DNA of 64,000 nt from Hydra vulgaris (lineage: Eukaryota; Cnidaria; Hydrozoa; Anthoathecata; Hydridae): contig NC_088931.1 in assembly GCF_038396675.1 (NCBI RefSeq), positions 37,003,001 through 37,067,000 of the forward strand, given 5' to 3'. The position numbers were made by a program, and so were the translations under genes. Of this stretch, positions 22,876 to 33,950 are shown one piece after another. Each line of letters starts with the position of its first letter. Position 1 is the first letter of the stretch. Below the pieces are notes generated by a model that was given only the letters and a program-made list of their open reading frames with translations, did no database searches and had not been told where the DNA came from.

Positions 22876-23560
22876 AGATTTTTTAGTGAAGTAAAAAGGA
22901 ATTTTTACTGCACTAAAAAATTTTTGGTCCCAAAAACACATAAAACGCAATATCTCTTATGCGCATGCGTGAATTTCTACACTGTTGCCGTGTTGCCCGA
23001 AAGAGTTAAATAGGATAATTACGCGTAGTTTTTAGCATTTCTGAGGGACAACTCTAATGTCAAATGAAATCGTCAAGTTACCCTTGATGCTAACCAGCCC
23101 CATTCTTCCCTATGCCACCATAGAAGCAGTGGTTGCATATGCATGATGGCATACTTGTGCTTTCTTTTTAAAATAAGAATAACTAATAAAAAAACAAAAC
23201 TGATGAAAACTCCTAAGGTTATTTTTGTTCAACATGTAACAAAGAATGTATCCATATCAAAACTTTCGTTCTTGATCTTCAGGATACTGAATAATGAAGC
23301 TTCAAAGTTAAGTATGCCATTATAGACGCCCTTCCCCTATTTCCTGTTCCGACTCAATCAAACAGAAATTTTTTTCGATTTTTATTTAACAGTTTACTAG
23401 ATCTATTAAACCTTTATTTGATCTATGAAGAGTATTGTTTAGAAAAAACCAAGTTTTCATACTGTCCCCTTTACAGTGTAGTAGCTGTTGCCTAAAGAAA
23501 CTAATTTTTTTGGTTATGGATTTTTTTTTTTACTAAAAGATACTTAAGATTATCTCTTCC
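22876..23560. other. Spacer
   Basis: No coding or repeat structure could be supported. Confidence 0.5.
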
Positions 23561-23562
23561 TC

Positions 23563-23660
23563 TACTAACCTTAGAGTCTACTAACCCTAAAGTCTACTAA
23601 CCCTAAAGTCTACTAACCTTAGAGTCTACTAACCTTAGAGTCTACTAACCTTAGAGTCTA
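23563..23660. repeat. Minisatellite, 15-bp unit, about 6 copies
   Basis: Tandem units of the form CTACTAACC-TTAGAGT or CTACTAACC-CTAAAGT. Confidence 0.9.
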
Positions 23661-23689
23661 AATTCGTGATAAGCTTTCTTAAATTGAGC

Positions 23690-24381
23690 AATTCTCTGGT
23701 TATTGGTTTTTAGGTAAAAGTCGCCGGTTACTCACAACCTTTTATTCTGGTGCTGCTAATGTCTAATTGAATCTGAATTTCGTTAACAAATTTTTTGTAA
23801 CTTAGTTCAAGGCTATCATTTGTAAAGTAACTGTCCATTTTCATTCTATTGTGTTATAAAATTCTCTGTTAATTTTCCTAAATTTCCGCTGTTTTATTTT
23901 CCTATCAAATTATTCGTATACTGTGAAAAAAATAATTTTATGATAAGTTATACCGTAATCATGAGTTTCAGCTGTAACATTAGATTGACTCCTACTAATC
24001 AAAACATGATCAAGACATGTACCAGATACTAATCTAGCTGGGTCATTAATTATATTAATGAGATTGTACTCTTTCAAAGTATTAACGTAATCCAGAGAGG
24101 TTACTGAATTTAGAAAGTCGATTTTGGAATCACCACATAATATTGCGTCCTATTGTTTTCATTAAAAAAATTTTCAATCAATTTCAGTTTCCCTTTCTCA
24201 TTACCATCTGGAGGCTTATAAATGTTTACAATTTTCCATTTACTATTTCCTCGTAACTCAATTCCCATTGATTCTACCATGTTTTCGTAAAATCCAGTAT
24301 TAATTGCTATAAAAGTAATTCCATTTATAATATTAGCATCAGTTCCACCACCTCTTGAAATCCTTTGGTATATTAAAGGAA

Positions 24382-24421
<40 letters not shown>

Positions 24422-24797
24422 ATATAAATTTATTAAAGTCGTAAAGCATAATATAAATACAAATAGCAGGGGCAAGAAGAAGACATAATTGGTCTTATCA
24501 CCAAGCCCCTTAGTCTATACCGTAAATATAAGACAATAAAAATTAAAAAACGCAACACTATATAATATAAAACGTTTTTCTAAAGACTTAATAGAATAAA
24601 AATCAATCTTTAACAAAAAGTTAAAGTCCTACTTTAACTTTTTGTTTTTGTGTTGGTTAAGAAAAATTAAAAAAAAGAGAAAAAAGAATTTGTACAAAGA
24701 AACTATATTACTAAAAAGCAAAATACGCATAATCCTGAAGCTTTCCTTTTACACCAGCATGTACCTTTAAATATGTGAATAATTCTTATAAACCATA

Positions 24798-24839
<42 letters not shown>

Positions 24840-25440
24840 TTTTTTTCAAACCTCATTAAAACTTCAGAAAAAGCTGAGCGCTACGTCGATCATCTGCAGT
24901 TTTTGCTTTAATTTATTCTTAAACTCATTTAGCATAGAAATTGTTTTAAGTTCATTAGTTAATATTTTATTCCATAATTTCGGCCCTCTAGTAGAAATTG
25001 AAAATTCGGTCGCCGCAAAATAACTTTTGGGTTGAATATAACTGTTATTTGAAAATCTGGTGAGATATCTATTCTGATTTATTTTGAATAATGGGTAAAA
25101 TATTTTAGGAGATATATTTTTATTAATTTTGAACATAAATATAAGAACTTGATAGACATTTAATTGATAAACATTCATTATATTTAAATTAACAAATAAT
25201 GCTTGGGAGTGTGTACAATAAAATTATCCAGCTTATAATCCATAAAATCTTTAATTCTCCACACTTCTTACAAAATAATTACGTCAATATCGTTATTTTC
25301 ATAGACAAATTCTTTTAATAATTCAAAATTACTACAAAGACTGCTTATATTTATACAATAGCATTTTATATAACTTGGTTTATGATTTTGTTTGTTTTTC
25401 AATAACTGTTAACGTAGGTGTTACGGATGTTGTGATATAA
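23690..25440 (-). mobile_element. CR1/L2-type LINE endonuclease region, split by another LINE
   Basis: Read downward, 25430-25195 encodes INISSLCSNFELLKEFVYEN and DIDVIIL-x-EVWRI (the catalytic Glu block). The reading resumes at 24385 with QRISRGGGT, NTGFYENMVESMGIELRG, KWKIVNIYKPPDGNEKG, then 24110-23700 with DPARLVSGTCLDHVLI and VTAETHDYGITYHKIIFF. These are the successive blocks of an APE-type endonuclease. A separate LINE 3' end occupies the gap 25190-24387 in the same orientation. Confidence 0.8.
24387..25190 (-). mobile_element. 5'-truncated LINE 3' end inserted in the endonuclease of another LINE
   Basis: 25178-24864 encodes a LINE C terminus (FSISTRGPKLWNKIL, FKNKLKQKLQ). The stop is followed by a poly(A)/(TA) stretch (24846-24790 on the complement), a 3' UTR with AATAAA at about 24430, and a final A run of about 33 (24420-24387 on the complement). 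Flanking TTGTT on both sides may be the target duplication. It is a typical 5'-truncated retroposition. Confidence 0.75.
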
Positions 25441-25534
25441 TTGATTATTTTTTAACTTTTTTAAAAAAACTTGAGCTACTCATTTTTATTAATTCTTATA
25501 TTGATGATTTTCATTATCTTTGATAATGAGTACA

Positions 25535-25990
25535 GAAGTATATAATACAGAATCATTTAAATCTGTTTTACTAAAAGTTGACTGGAATGACGTTCCAATT
25601 AAAAATGGTATTAACTTCTGTTTCGATGCATTTATTTTTTAAACAACATTGTTGATGGATTGTCACGTGCCACTCAAAAAGATTAGTATTAAGAGCTACA
25701 CGCGTAAATTTAAACCATGGATCACTAAAAGCGTAATATAATCAACTCAAATTTGAAATCTTTTTTTTAGGAAAAAAGATAAAAAATTCACCACAATAAA
25801 GTTTAAAACTTTATTTAAACGCTATAAATACACCATGATTAGCTTAATTAAACTGAGTATTAAAATAAATTTTAAAAATTTCTTTTCAGAAAAGGTGAAA
25901 AATTTTTAAGAAAAATTTGGAAAAACTTAAAAAAAAAAAAAATTAAATGTCAAAAATGCAAATGATTTGCCTCCAAATTGCTAATAAGCT
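25535..25990 (+). pseudogene. LINE fragment, linker between endonuclease and reverse transcriptase
   Basis: It encodes FKSVLLKVDWNDV, CHVPLKKISIKSYTRKFKPW, then KFKTLFKRYKYTMISLIKLS and NFKNFFSEK. These blocks occupy the stretch between endonuclease and RT in CR1/L2-type LINEs. It is broken by stops and oriented opposite to the adjacent LINE pieces. Confidence 0.65.
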
Positions 25991-26059
25991 AACGAATATT
26001 AAACATACATAACTAAGCCAACTTTTAAAGTGATAAGACTTAATGTCTTCTCCATTTAT

Positions 26060-26289
26060 TATGTGTGTACACGATCTATCTTATTGAATATAATAGTATT
26101 ATACGGCAAAAAAAAATTATTAAGGTGCTACCAGATGTCCTTTTGGTATTATCACAGAGCACCGCGGAAGAGCATTTAACAAGAAAGTTCGCGCCTCCAT
26201 CCTTACCAATTTCGTTTATTGGGTTAGAGCCGGCGTCGAAGCCTCTTGGTTCTGAGCCAGATCTTAAACTGCGCCACGGCTGGAAAATT
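26060..26289 (-). mobile_element. tRNA-derived SINE candidate
   Basis: On the complement, GTGGCGCAGTTTAAGATCTG (about 26277-26258) resembles a pol III A box, and AGGCTTCGACGCC (26244-26232) resembles a B box at tRNA-like spacing. The stretch is markedly more GC-rich than its surroundings, has a roughly 150-bp unrelated body, and ends near an A-rich/T-rich border at 26110. It is not a functional tRNA, since no cloverleaf can be closed. Alternative: a GC-rich scrap of some other transposon. Confidence 0.45.
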
Positions 26290-26509
26290 CTTTAAGAAGT
26301 TCAAGATTTTAACGCTTTTTAACAAAATTTATTAAATAAAAATTCTTTTAGAAATCTAAATTATTCGGTTTTTAAAGCGGTCTAAAATTGGAAAAGTTTT
26401 TTCCAAAACTTGTTTTACACGGCTGATTTTTTGAGATGCCAATGCAACCACGCGCAATTTTATTTTTTAAATAAAGATTAGACCCACAGCTATATTCTGA
26501 TGTAAAAAA

Positions 26510-27000
26510 ATCCATGTTGCTATGTTGGCTTCGGTTAAAATTTCGGTTTCGTTACTTTTTATAAATCCGGTAAACAGCAAAATTTCGGTTAAAAAACATA
26601 CCGAAAACCGAAAAATTTGTAAGATCTTAAATTTTTATCTGATTTAGAAAAATAATTATTTTTGAGAACTTTCACAAAATATTTAGAGAATTTGTATTAA
26701 AGTTTCAACAATTTTCACAAAACACCTTGAAAAATTCTTGACTTGCAGAGTAAATCAAAACCAGTACTTTCTCTATTAACTTATATCGCCAACTTATGTA
26801 TTAAATCTCAGTTTGTGAAACACGTGTAATCAATTCTAATATAACATACGTATAAAAAAACAGCAAATGTAAAATTGTATTTTTAAATAAAATTTTCTAA
26901 TTAAATTAATTTTGACTGGCCGAAATGTCGGTATCGGTTTCAGTAAAATATTTGCCGAAATTTCGGTTTCGGCTTTTTTTCTGTTTCGGTCGATCACTAG
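26510..27000. repeat. CCGAAATTTCGG-rich repeat
   Basis: Clusters of CGGTT-AAAATTTCGGTTTCG type motifs at 26526-26620 and 26925-26990 contain several short palindromes (AAATTTCGG/CCGAAATTT). This looks like the two ends of a roughly 480-bp non-autonomous element. No ORF. Confidence 0.5.
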
Positions 27001-27868
27001 TTATGGCTTTCTAAAGTTTGTATTTTTCGCAATTTTTGTACTTTTAGACTATGATTTCTAGACAACGAAGAACTTTTTTCATTATTTATTTTATTTTTTC
27101 AAGTAAAACTATTAGCTGGCTGTTATAAATAAGTTGACAAAACTTATGAAAATAAATGATATTCCAATTATTGCATAAAGTATGACATAATGCAAAATAA
27201 CCAAATTGTATAAAATTCGTCCAATTTTCAAAGTACTTGTATGGCCGAACGACAAATATTTGAACCAAAATATTTTGGATTTGTCATTGCATCTATTATA
27301 CAAAGCAAATATGAGAAGAAGAACTAAATCGGTAACATTCAGAATTCGCAACTGTCTGATTCTTACAGATAATGGTTCTCAAGTATATTTAAGTATAAAA
27401 ATTTTTTCAAAAGTATCCAAGAGATCTTGGATACTTATGAGGAAGGATGAGGGGAAGGGGTCCTACCCCCTCCTCTCATCCTTCGTCATATGGATCCACC
27501 CTTGTTTAAAGCACATTTTAATTTTAAATTTGTGTAACGTAAGTTATAACTTACGAATTAAACAAAATGTTTTGACAATTTTTAAAAATGTTTTTATTAT
27601 CTATGCGATGTAAAAATAAAATTTAAAATTTACTCTTCTTTTTGAAAAACTGTTTTCGATTGAAAAACTTTCATAAATTTTGATGAAAAACCTCCAAGTA
27701 AGAAGTGCGACCGATTATTTGTATAAACTTTGAATGAATGGAACTTCAATTGCAATTCTTTCGTTTCGTAACTTAAAAAATAAGATATTCTACTTTAAAC
27801 ATTGATGGTACTATTACTATTTTAGTACTACTAGGATTAATACTACTGATATTGCTTTTAAATAACGA
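27001..27868. other. Spacer
   Basis: No gene supported. Contains the 16-bp palindrome GTAAGTTATAACTTAC at 27539-27554, preceded by GTAAC. Confidence 0.5.
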
Positions 27869-27876
27869 CTTCTAAC

Positions 27877-28065
27877 CAGTGGCGGATTAAAGCTTTTTGA
27901 GGCCACAGGACCATTTTAAAGTAGGTGACCTCTTTTCTTGTCATTAATTGAAGATTTTATTTTTTGAGCTTCTTTTAAATAAATCTCTTATTTTGAATTG
28001 GGGCCCCCAAAAGTATGGGGCCCGAGGCTATAGCTTTAGCCCCCTACCTCCTTGATCCAGCACTG
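27877..28065. mobile_element. 189-bp MITE with 8-bp target duplication
   Basis: Ends CAGTGGCGGATTAAAG and the inverted CTTGATCCAGCACTG are flanked by CTTCTAAC and CTTCTAAA (7 of 8 identical). An 8-bp duplication and CAG ends fit hAT- or P-mobilised elements. The interior has GGGGCCCC-like palindromes and no ORF. Confidence 0.85.
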
Positions 28066-28749
28066 CTTCTAAAGATTGTTTATAAACATTTTTTAAAGTA
28101 TAAAATGTTTATATTTTACGCTTTTCAGAACTCTCATCTTGCGAATACACAATGTATCCTGAACCATAAAATGATTCTTTTTTGACTAAGTATAAACGTT
28201 CCTTATCGCTAATTGAAGATGACCATAAGCCTGTACCTTTCCAATCGAAGATAATATTTTACCTCTCATTTGTATCGCTTAAAACTGCATTTTTTTATGG
28301 CTATGATTTCTTTCTGTAAATTAGCCGACTGATTAGCCACCTCTTCTAAAACCATCTGGCTATTTTGACCACATATTGGCGATTGGGAAAATAATTGTGT
28401 TTCCTCTTCATTCTAAGCATCTGAAGTTGATGTTGCTGAAGTTAGGAGGTGGTCTATGAGTTTTAATAACAAAATAAAGCATCTTTTTGTGTTGCAAGAA
28501 ACGCCTACTTACCTACGTTTTAATGCTCAAAAAGAACTTTTAGCTCTTTGTTATATTTAAAGTAAAAACCAAATAATTTTCTTCCTTTTCTAATATGAAC
28601 TTTTAACTCGTTTAATAAATTAAAGATGTTTATCAACCAGCGTTCAAAGAATTCATATAACTATAAAACCTCTTTGGGAAGCGCGATGAAGAATATATAT
28701 AACTATATATAGTTATATAAATTCTTTATTGCAATTTCCAAAGGGAATT

Positions 28750-30261
28750 TTATATATAAAACCTTACTGGGCAGGGTTGAAAAGTATTGTTTTTGTCACG
28801 GAAAGAAATGGATACACTAAATTGTAAACTAAAAAAATAATAAAAACGCATAGATGGTTCTGATAATATTTTACAAACTACCTCCAAAACAATAGTAATT
28901 GGGGTTAAAGATATTGACTGAAGAGTTCTAAAGTTTCAGTTATAGGTCTTCAAAACTTGCGTCACGAAAGGAATAATAGAAAGAAACTGTAAAATCAAAT
29001 TTTTACTTAGGCCTTAAATTCTATCAAAATTAATAGAGATACAGCAAAAAAAAATTCTATCAGACCTTTAGGTTAAATTTATAAATTTGTTCTTGACTAA
29101 AATTAATTTTTTTTTTTTAATTCTTAATTAGTTAAAGTGATTTAATGTCACCGAAGTTCATGTTACGAAAGGACAAAAAGTACACATTCATGAGGTTATC
29201 ATATAACTATGTTTTAAACAAAAAATTTCTTCTATAGATTTCATAGATTTTTTTCATAATTTAAATTGTAAATAACTTTCTTTTTCTTCTTCTGCTTCTC
29301 CATTCTTTTTTTCCATGTCAATGACTTAAAAACATCTGATGATTTTTTAAAGGTGCTATTTAAGTATAACTGTAATTAAATTTGGATTTAATCTTTTAAA
29401 ATGGTGAACATTTAAAGTTCCATAAGTGCAAATGCTATCATTTAATTCTGGGAACTTGATATCTTTTGCATTTCAGCAGATCACTAAAATGTCACGCAGC
29501 TGATCATCAACTTCAAAAAATTGTTTAGCATTTTCAATAACAACATTAGCTGAAAAAACTTCCCTGTAAACTTGATTTTTAATAGTTCAACCAATTCCAT
29601 CATGGGTCTTTTAAAATGATTTTTTTTAGTTCTTGACACAAATCAGATATAATGATTCTTCCCATGGGGCATTTTAAACAATTGCCTTTCATTTATATGA
29701 GTGTAAAATTTCTTTTAAAAGTTGTAAAATTTCTTTTAAAAATTGTAAAATGTTTTTTAAAAAATGTAAAATTATTTTTTTTAAATTGTAAAATTTTGTA
29801 TAAAATGCATTTTCTAACATTGTCATCAATGCTAAGAAGATACAAATTCCCTTTCACAATTCCTTTTCACAAAAAAGTAAAATATAGTTACAAATGTATA
29901 AATGATAAACAGACTGGGGCTCAAAGAAGATATGGATGGCAAAATACCAACCTAATCTTTTCATATCTTTTTTAGAAATACACCATACTTGGGTATTTTT
30001 TCAAAAAATAGTAAAGCCCTTCAAAAAAATTAGATTCATTCTTAATCTTCTAAGTCTAATTTATTTTTCCTTCCGTGACAATGAATATGATTATAAGTTG
30101 ACATTAAAAAGTTCGCGTGGGGCAACTAACGGCCCTATATATATCTTTAAGCTTAAAATTGTAAATTTAACTTTTCTGCAAATGAAAAATGCATGTTTTG
30201 TTTTTTTCATATTTTATTTCACTACTTTTCAATCCTGCCCCATTTTATATATAAAACACCT
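28750..30261. mobile_element. 1.5-kb element with about 40-bp inverted ends
   Basis: TTTTATATATAAAACC and GGCAGGGTTGAAAAGTA at 28750-28790 are mirrored by TACTTTTCAATCCTGCCCC and TTTTATATATAAAACACC at 30224-30261. CACGAAAGG-like motifs recur inside (28795, 28961, 29162 and inverted at 30068). No transposase is recognised. Confidence 0.55.
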
Positions 30262-30411
30262 GTAAAAATAGCGATAAAAAATGACTTTTTTTTTTGTAAA
30301 TAAAGCTTAAAACAAGCTGTAAAACAAGCTTTGGTTTGATTAAAACTTATCTATCAATGTTCAAAGAATTTATACAATTATAATATTGTTTATATTGGTC
30401 AAAGGCAACCG

Positions 30412-30455
30412 CCTAGTTTGCCTATACCAAAGGCCAGCCCTGCTGGGATAATGAT
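30412..30455. repeat. End of a hAT-like MITE
   Basis: GCAACCGCCTAGTTTGCCTA followed by AAAGGCCAGCCCTG resembles the common right end of hAT-type MITEs that read CAGGGC..GGCC..TAGGC..AGGCGGTTGC on the complement. Only one end is visible. Confidence 0.4.
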
Positions 30456-30525
30456 ACAAGCACTCTTGTGTATGATAAATCTTGCGTATGTTGTGTAGAC
30501 TGTGTATCTTGTGTAGACGGGCAAG

Positions 30526-30789
30526 ATGGAAAACGTTTTGAACCATCTGAGTTATTACAAAACTATCAGTCATGAAGCAATTGTTATATTGAATAAAGAA
30601 AATGAATACAACAGATCGTACAAAGTTTCCGTAAACAACACAGAAAAAAATATAATATTTAACCCTGCTTTATGGGATAACAATATAATAGTTAAACCAT
30701 ACCGAAAAAAACGTTTATATACTAAAATATTTCAAAATCTGGAAACTAACGGAAACCAGGAAGATTCTCATAGATCAAAATGGATTTAG
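30526..30789 (+). CDS. LINE ORF1 remnant, 87 residues
   Basis: No known domain. The C-terminal part (NIIFNPALWDNN, IVKPYRKKRLY) has the basic, aromatic character of the end of LINE ORF1 proteins, which bind element RNA. The 3' end overlaps the ORF2 start by 10 nt in another frame (ATGGATTTAG is both ORF2's start and ORF1's stop), so ORF2 is likely translated by reinitiation. The start at 30526 is simply the first ATG left; the original ORF1 was probably longer. Confidence 0.6.
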   Translation: MENVLNHLSYYKTISHEAIVILNKENEYNRSYKVSVNNTEKNIIFNPALWDNNIIVKPYRKKRLYTKIFQNLETNGNQEDSHRSKWI

Positions 30790-33700
30790 GGAATATTTTA
30801 AAGGAAGAAAAACTTCCAACAACAACATTTAACTTATGTACTTTTAACTGCCACGGTCTAAAGTCCAACATTGAGTATACTAAATCGTTGATTCTCTCTC
30901 ATGACATAACTTTTATATGTGAACACTGGTTATCGAAACTAGAACATTTTATAATAAAAAATATCTATAAAAATACCCATTCTTCATTTTTCCACCAGGC
31001 TAACAAACATGAGCAGGGTCGGCCGTTTGGCGGAAACGCGTTTTTTATTCGGAAACATTTGTTTCAAAACATTATTATTCTTTATGAAGATGATCACATC
31101 TTCGCAATAAATCTTAAAAAAAATCAGACTAATATTATAATTATTGGCATTTATCTCTCATCGTCGCGCAATAATCAAACATCGCTGGAGGAATACAAGA
31201 GTCAGTTGGATATAATTTCCGGTGTTATCAACAACTACGAGGGTGTTGCTGAATTTATTGTTCTTGGGGACTTTCAATCTTTTCCTCACGAAATATATGA
31301 TTTTTTAAAGAGAGCTAGCTATACGAAAAATAACTACTCCGTGGTTTTATCAGATTTTATTAAGTCGAATGAACTTGAATTAGTGGACGTAACAAAAGGC
31401 TCTGGACCTAAGATAACGTATCGCCATAATACATTACCAAACGCATCTTACATAGATCACATAGCTCTCTCAAGGTATACGTCTCTTCTGTACTCAAATT
31501 GTTTCGTAATTCCTTTTTTATCTCAAAATATGAGTGATCATTTACCAGTATCGATTGAAATTGGAATTATCGGACAATCTTCTCAAGAAAACAATCACAA
31601 AAAATCAGAAAATTATAGCATTCCAAATTATGCCTGGAATAACAATGATTTTTTACAACTATATAACAATTGCTTAAATATTAATTTTAATCGTCACAAT
31701 TTTACGAATGAAAATTACGACGAAGAACTTATCAAGGTATATACTGTTATTACAAAATCCGCATCTGAAGCACTTAGTCAATATTTATTCGGGAAAAAAC
31801 CGTCTTTGCATTCAAAATCTTGGTGGACACCCGAGTTAAGCCGCAGTAAAGATATTCTTTCATTTTATTTTAAAAAATGGCGGGAAAATGGGTTCCTAAA
31901 AGATTCAAACTCTCAAATTTTTATTCGATACCGGATGGCTCGAAAAAATTTCCGCAATGCTATCAAAAATGCTCAAAACAAAAACCTGTACAAAAAATAC
32001 ATAAAAATCGAAAAGTTAAAAAATACAAATCCAAAAAATTTCTGGAATACTTTCAAAAATATAAAAAACGAAGCAAACTCGAAATTGTACACCATAAATA
32101 ATAAAAAAGATAAAGACTCAATCACGAAAGAATTTGCCAACAGTTTTGAAAATCGATTAAACACTAAAGCAATCACATATACCTCTTCAAATTTTGAAAT
32201 TCCACCTTGTACAAAATTCGACGAGGTAATAATATCAGATGAAAATATAAAAACGGTTATTTCTCGCCTTAAATTAAACAAATCCAAAGACGCTTTTGGA
32301 ATCTCAGCTGAACATTTAAAGAATGCGAGCTGTGAAGCACTAACAGAATGGCTCAGAAAATTCTTTAATTTTTCTATTAATCATGGGCAGACCCCAAAAT
32401 CGATGTCTACATCACTTATAATACCACTCGCTAAATCATATAAAAAATCGCTAACTGATCCAAATAATTACCGCGGCATTAGCATCATTCCAATCTTTAC
32501 GAAACTAATGGAATATCTTATCCTACTAATCTGTCCAGAAATAAAAGAAACTCATCCTCTTCAATTCGGTTTCACTAAAAATAGCTCAACCCTACACGCC
32601 GAATTTGTTATTAGTGAAACGATTAAACACTACAACAACAACAACTCACCCGTCTATCTCTGTTCCCTCGATGCTGAAAAAGCGTTTGACAGCTGTAACT
32701 GGGACATTCTGTTTGAGCAACTCTACAATGATAAAAAACTCCCTCTATATATTGTTAATACCGTATCATCATTATACTATGAAAGTAGTGCTTCTGTTTC
32801 TTATCTAGGTTGCAAATCATATCCATTCTATCTAACGCAAGGAGTGAGACAGGGATCTATTCTCTCGCCTTATTTGTATAACATTTACACCGAAAACCTA
32901 CTAGATACCTTACAAAATGAAAGCACCGTAGGTACATCAATCAATGGAAACTATACGGGTGTTGTAGCATATGCTGATGACATTATACTCCTTAGCTCCA
33001 CCCTTTCTGGCCTACAAAAGCTTCTTAATACCTGTAATATGTACACACACAAAAACTGTATAAAATTAAATGCTGACAAAACCGAGTTCTTGCTCACCGG
33101 AAAAAAGCAAATTAAAAACTGCACAATAACTCTCAACAACAAAAAAATAAAACTTCATGATAAACTTAATCACCTAGGTTTTACATGGGATACAAAAAGT
33201 TCACCTTTTGCCTCACTTAATAGTTTAAACATTGATCACCGAATATCTAATTTCCGGGCAGTAATCCAAACTTTAATTCAATCAGGAATTCGTTTTGCTC
33301 ACCCAAACTCCATTGTCCAGCTATATAAAACTTTGGCTGTCCCAACACTGACATATGGTCTTGAGCTTTGTGAACATAAAAAGGTATTAATGCAAAAGCT
33401 TAATATAGTTGGAAGAAACGCACTCAAGTCACTCCTCAACGTTTCAAAACATAGCAAAAATTATATTCATCCCTTATTCTTTATTGAAGATATATCAATA
33501 ACTATACAACAAAACAAGCTCCACTTATTTATTCGCCTGATGAACAATAAAATTACATTTGATATTATTAAGTCGCAGCCGGAAAACAAAACAGCCCCAC
33601 AACCTTTTTTAGATAGTATCAAGGGTTTGTGTAATAAACATGAACTAAATCTGGAGAAAATAATTCAAAGTAAAAAAAAAATAAAAATTATTGGCTTAAA

Positions 33701-33815
33701 AAATTTAGTTCCTGAAACGGATCTTCAAACTCTAAAATGTGCAGTTGAATGCTGGAACTCAAAAGAACAAAGAACAATCTTCAAGGATATTCTTGAAAAA
33801 AATATTCCTAGATGA
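30780..33815 (+). CDS. LINE ORF2: AP-like endonuclease and reverse transcriptase, 1011 residues
   Basis: Residues about 15-260 form an exonuclease-endonuclease-phosphatase domain: TFNCHG with Asn23, ICEHWLS (catalytic Glu), LGDFQSF, YIDHIAL and SDHLPV. The Asn normal in GDFN is Gln here. Residues about 490-800 are the reverse transcriptase: NNYRGISI, PLQFGFTKNSST, LCSLDAEKAFDSCNW with the first catalytic Asp, GVRQGSILSPYLYN, and AYADDIILL with YADD at 731-734, then LNADKTEFLLTGKK. A basic C-terminal region follows; there is no RNase H domain. The enzyme nicks target DNA and reverse-transcribes its own RNA. Clade is uncertain (CR1/jockey/Nimb group by motif style). Confidence 0.93.
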   Translation: MDLGNILKEEKLPTTTFNLCTFNCHGLKSNIEYTKSLILSHDITFICEHWLSKLEHFIIKNIYKNTHSSFFHQANKHEQGRPFGGNAFFIRKHLFQNIIILYEDDHIFAINLKKNQTNIIIIGIYLSSSRNNQTSLEEYKSQLDIISGVINNYEGVAEFIVLGDFQSFPHEIYDFLKRASYTKNNYSVVLSDFIKSNELELVDVTKGSGPKITYRHNTLPNASYIDHIALSRYTSLLYSNCFVIPFLSQNMSDHLPVSIEIGIIGQSSQENNHKKSENYSIPNYAWNNNDFLQLYNNCLNINFNRHNFTNENYDEELIKVYTVITKSASEALSQYLFGKKPSLHSKSWWTPELSRSKDILSFYFKKWRENGFLKDSNSQIFIRYRMARKNFRNAIKNAQNKNLYKKYIKIEKLKNTNPKNFWNTFKNIKNEANSKLYTINNKKDKDSITKEFANSFENRLNTKAITYTSSNFEIPPCTKFDEVIISDENIKTVISRLKLNKSKDAFGISAEHLKNASCEALTEWLRKFFNFSINHGQTPKSMSTSLIIPLAKSYKKSLTDPNNYRGISIIPIFTKLMEYLILLICPEIKETHPLQFGFTKNSSTLHAEFVISETIKHYNNNNSPVYLCSLDAEKAFDSCNWDILFEQLYNDKKLPLYIVNTVSSLYYESSASVSYLGCKSYPFYLTQGVRQGSILSPYLYNIYTENLLDTLQNESTVGTSINGNYTGVVAYADDIILLSSTLSGLQKLLNTCNMYTHKNCIKLNADKTEFLLTGKKQIKNCTITLNNKKIKLHDKLNHLGFTWDTKSSPFASLNSLNIDHRISNFRAVIQTLIQSGIRFAHPNSIVQLYKTLAVPTLTYGLELCEHKKVLMQKLNIVGRNALKSLLNVSKHSKNYIHPLFFIEDISITIQQNKLHLFIRLMNNKITFDIIKSQPENKTAPQPFLDSIKGLCNKHELNLEKIIQSKKKIKIIGLKNLVPETDLQTLKCAVECWNSKEQRTIFKDILEKNIPR

Positions 33816-33950
33816 TAATAATAAAATAATAATAATAATAATAATTCAAGGATTTTTATAATTATCATGTATAAAACTCTAATTTACCTTGTATACTTGT
33901 ATAGTGGGTGTTTAATAAATATATAAATAAAAAATAAATAAAAAATACTT

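Larger units (their letters stand above)
30500..33950 (+). mobile_element. LINE (non-LTR retrotransposon) with intact ORF2
   Basis: A partial ORF1 (30526-30789) overlaps ORF2 (30780-33815). A 3' UTR of about 100 bp follows and ends in an A-rich AATAAATAAA tail (33913-33948). The 5' end may be truncated within ORF1, with a MITE end immediately upstream. Absence of stops over 1011 codons suggests recent insertion. Confidence 0.9.

Noticed and set aside
23563..23660. Possible CRISPR-like array
   Set aside because: Units are contiguous with no spacers; it is a simple minisatellite.
26220..26290. Functional tRNA gene
   Set aside because: A- and B-box-like motifs are present but acceptor and anticodon stems cannot be closed; SINE-derived is more likely.
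31877..33142. Frames inside the LINE ORF2 in other phases and on the - strand
   Set aside because: Shadows of the intact 1011-codon ORF.
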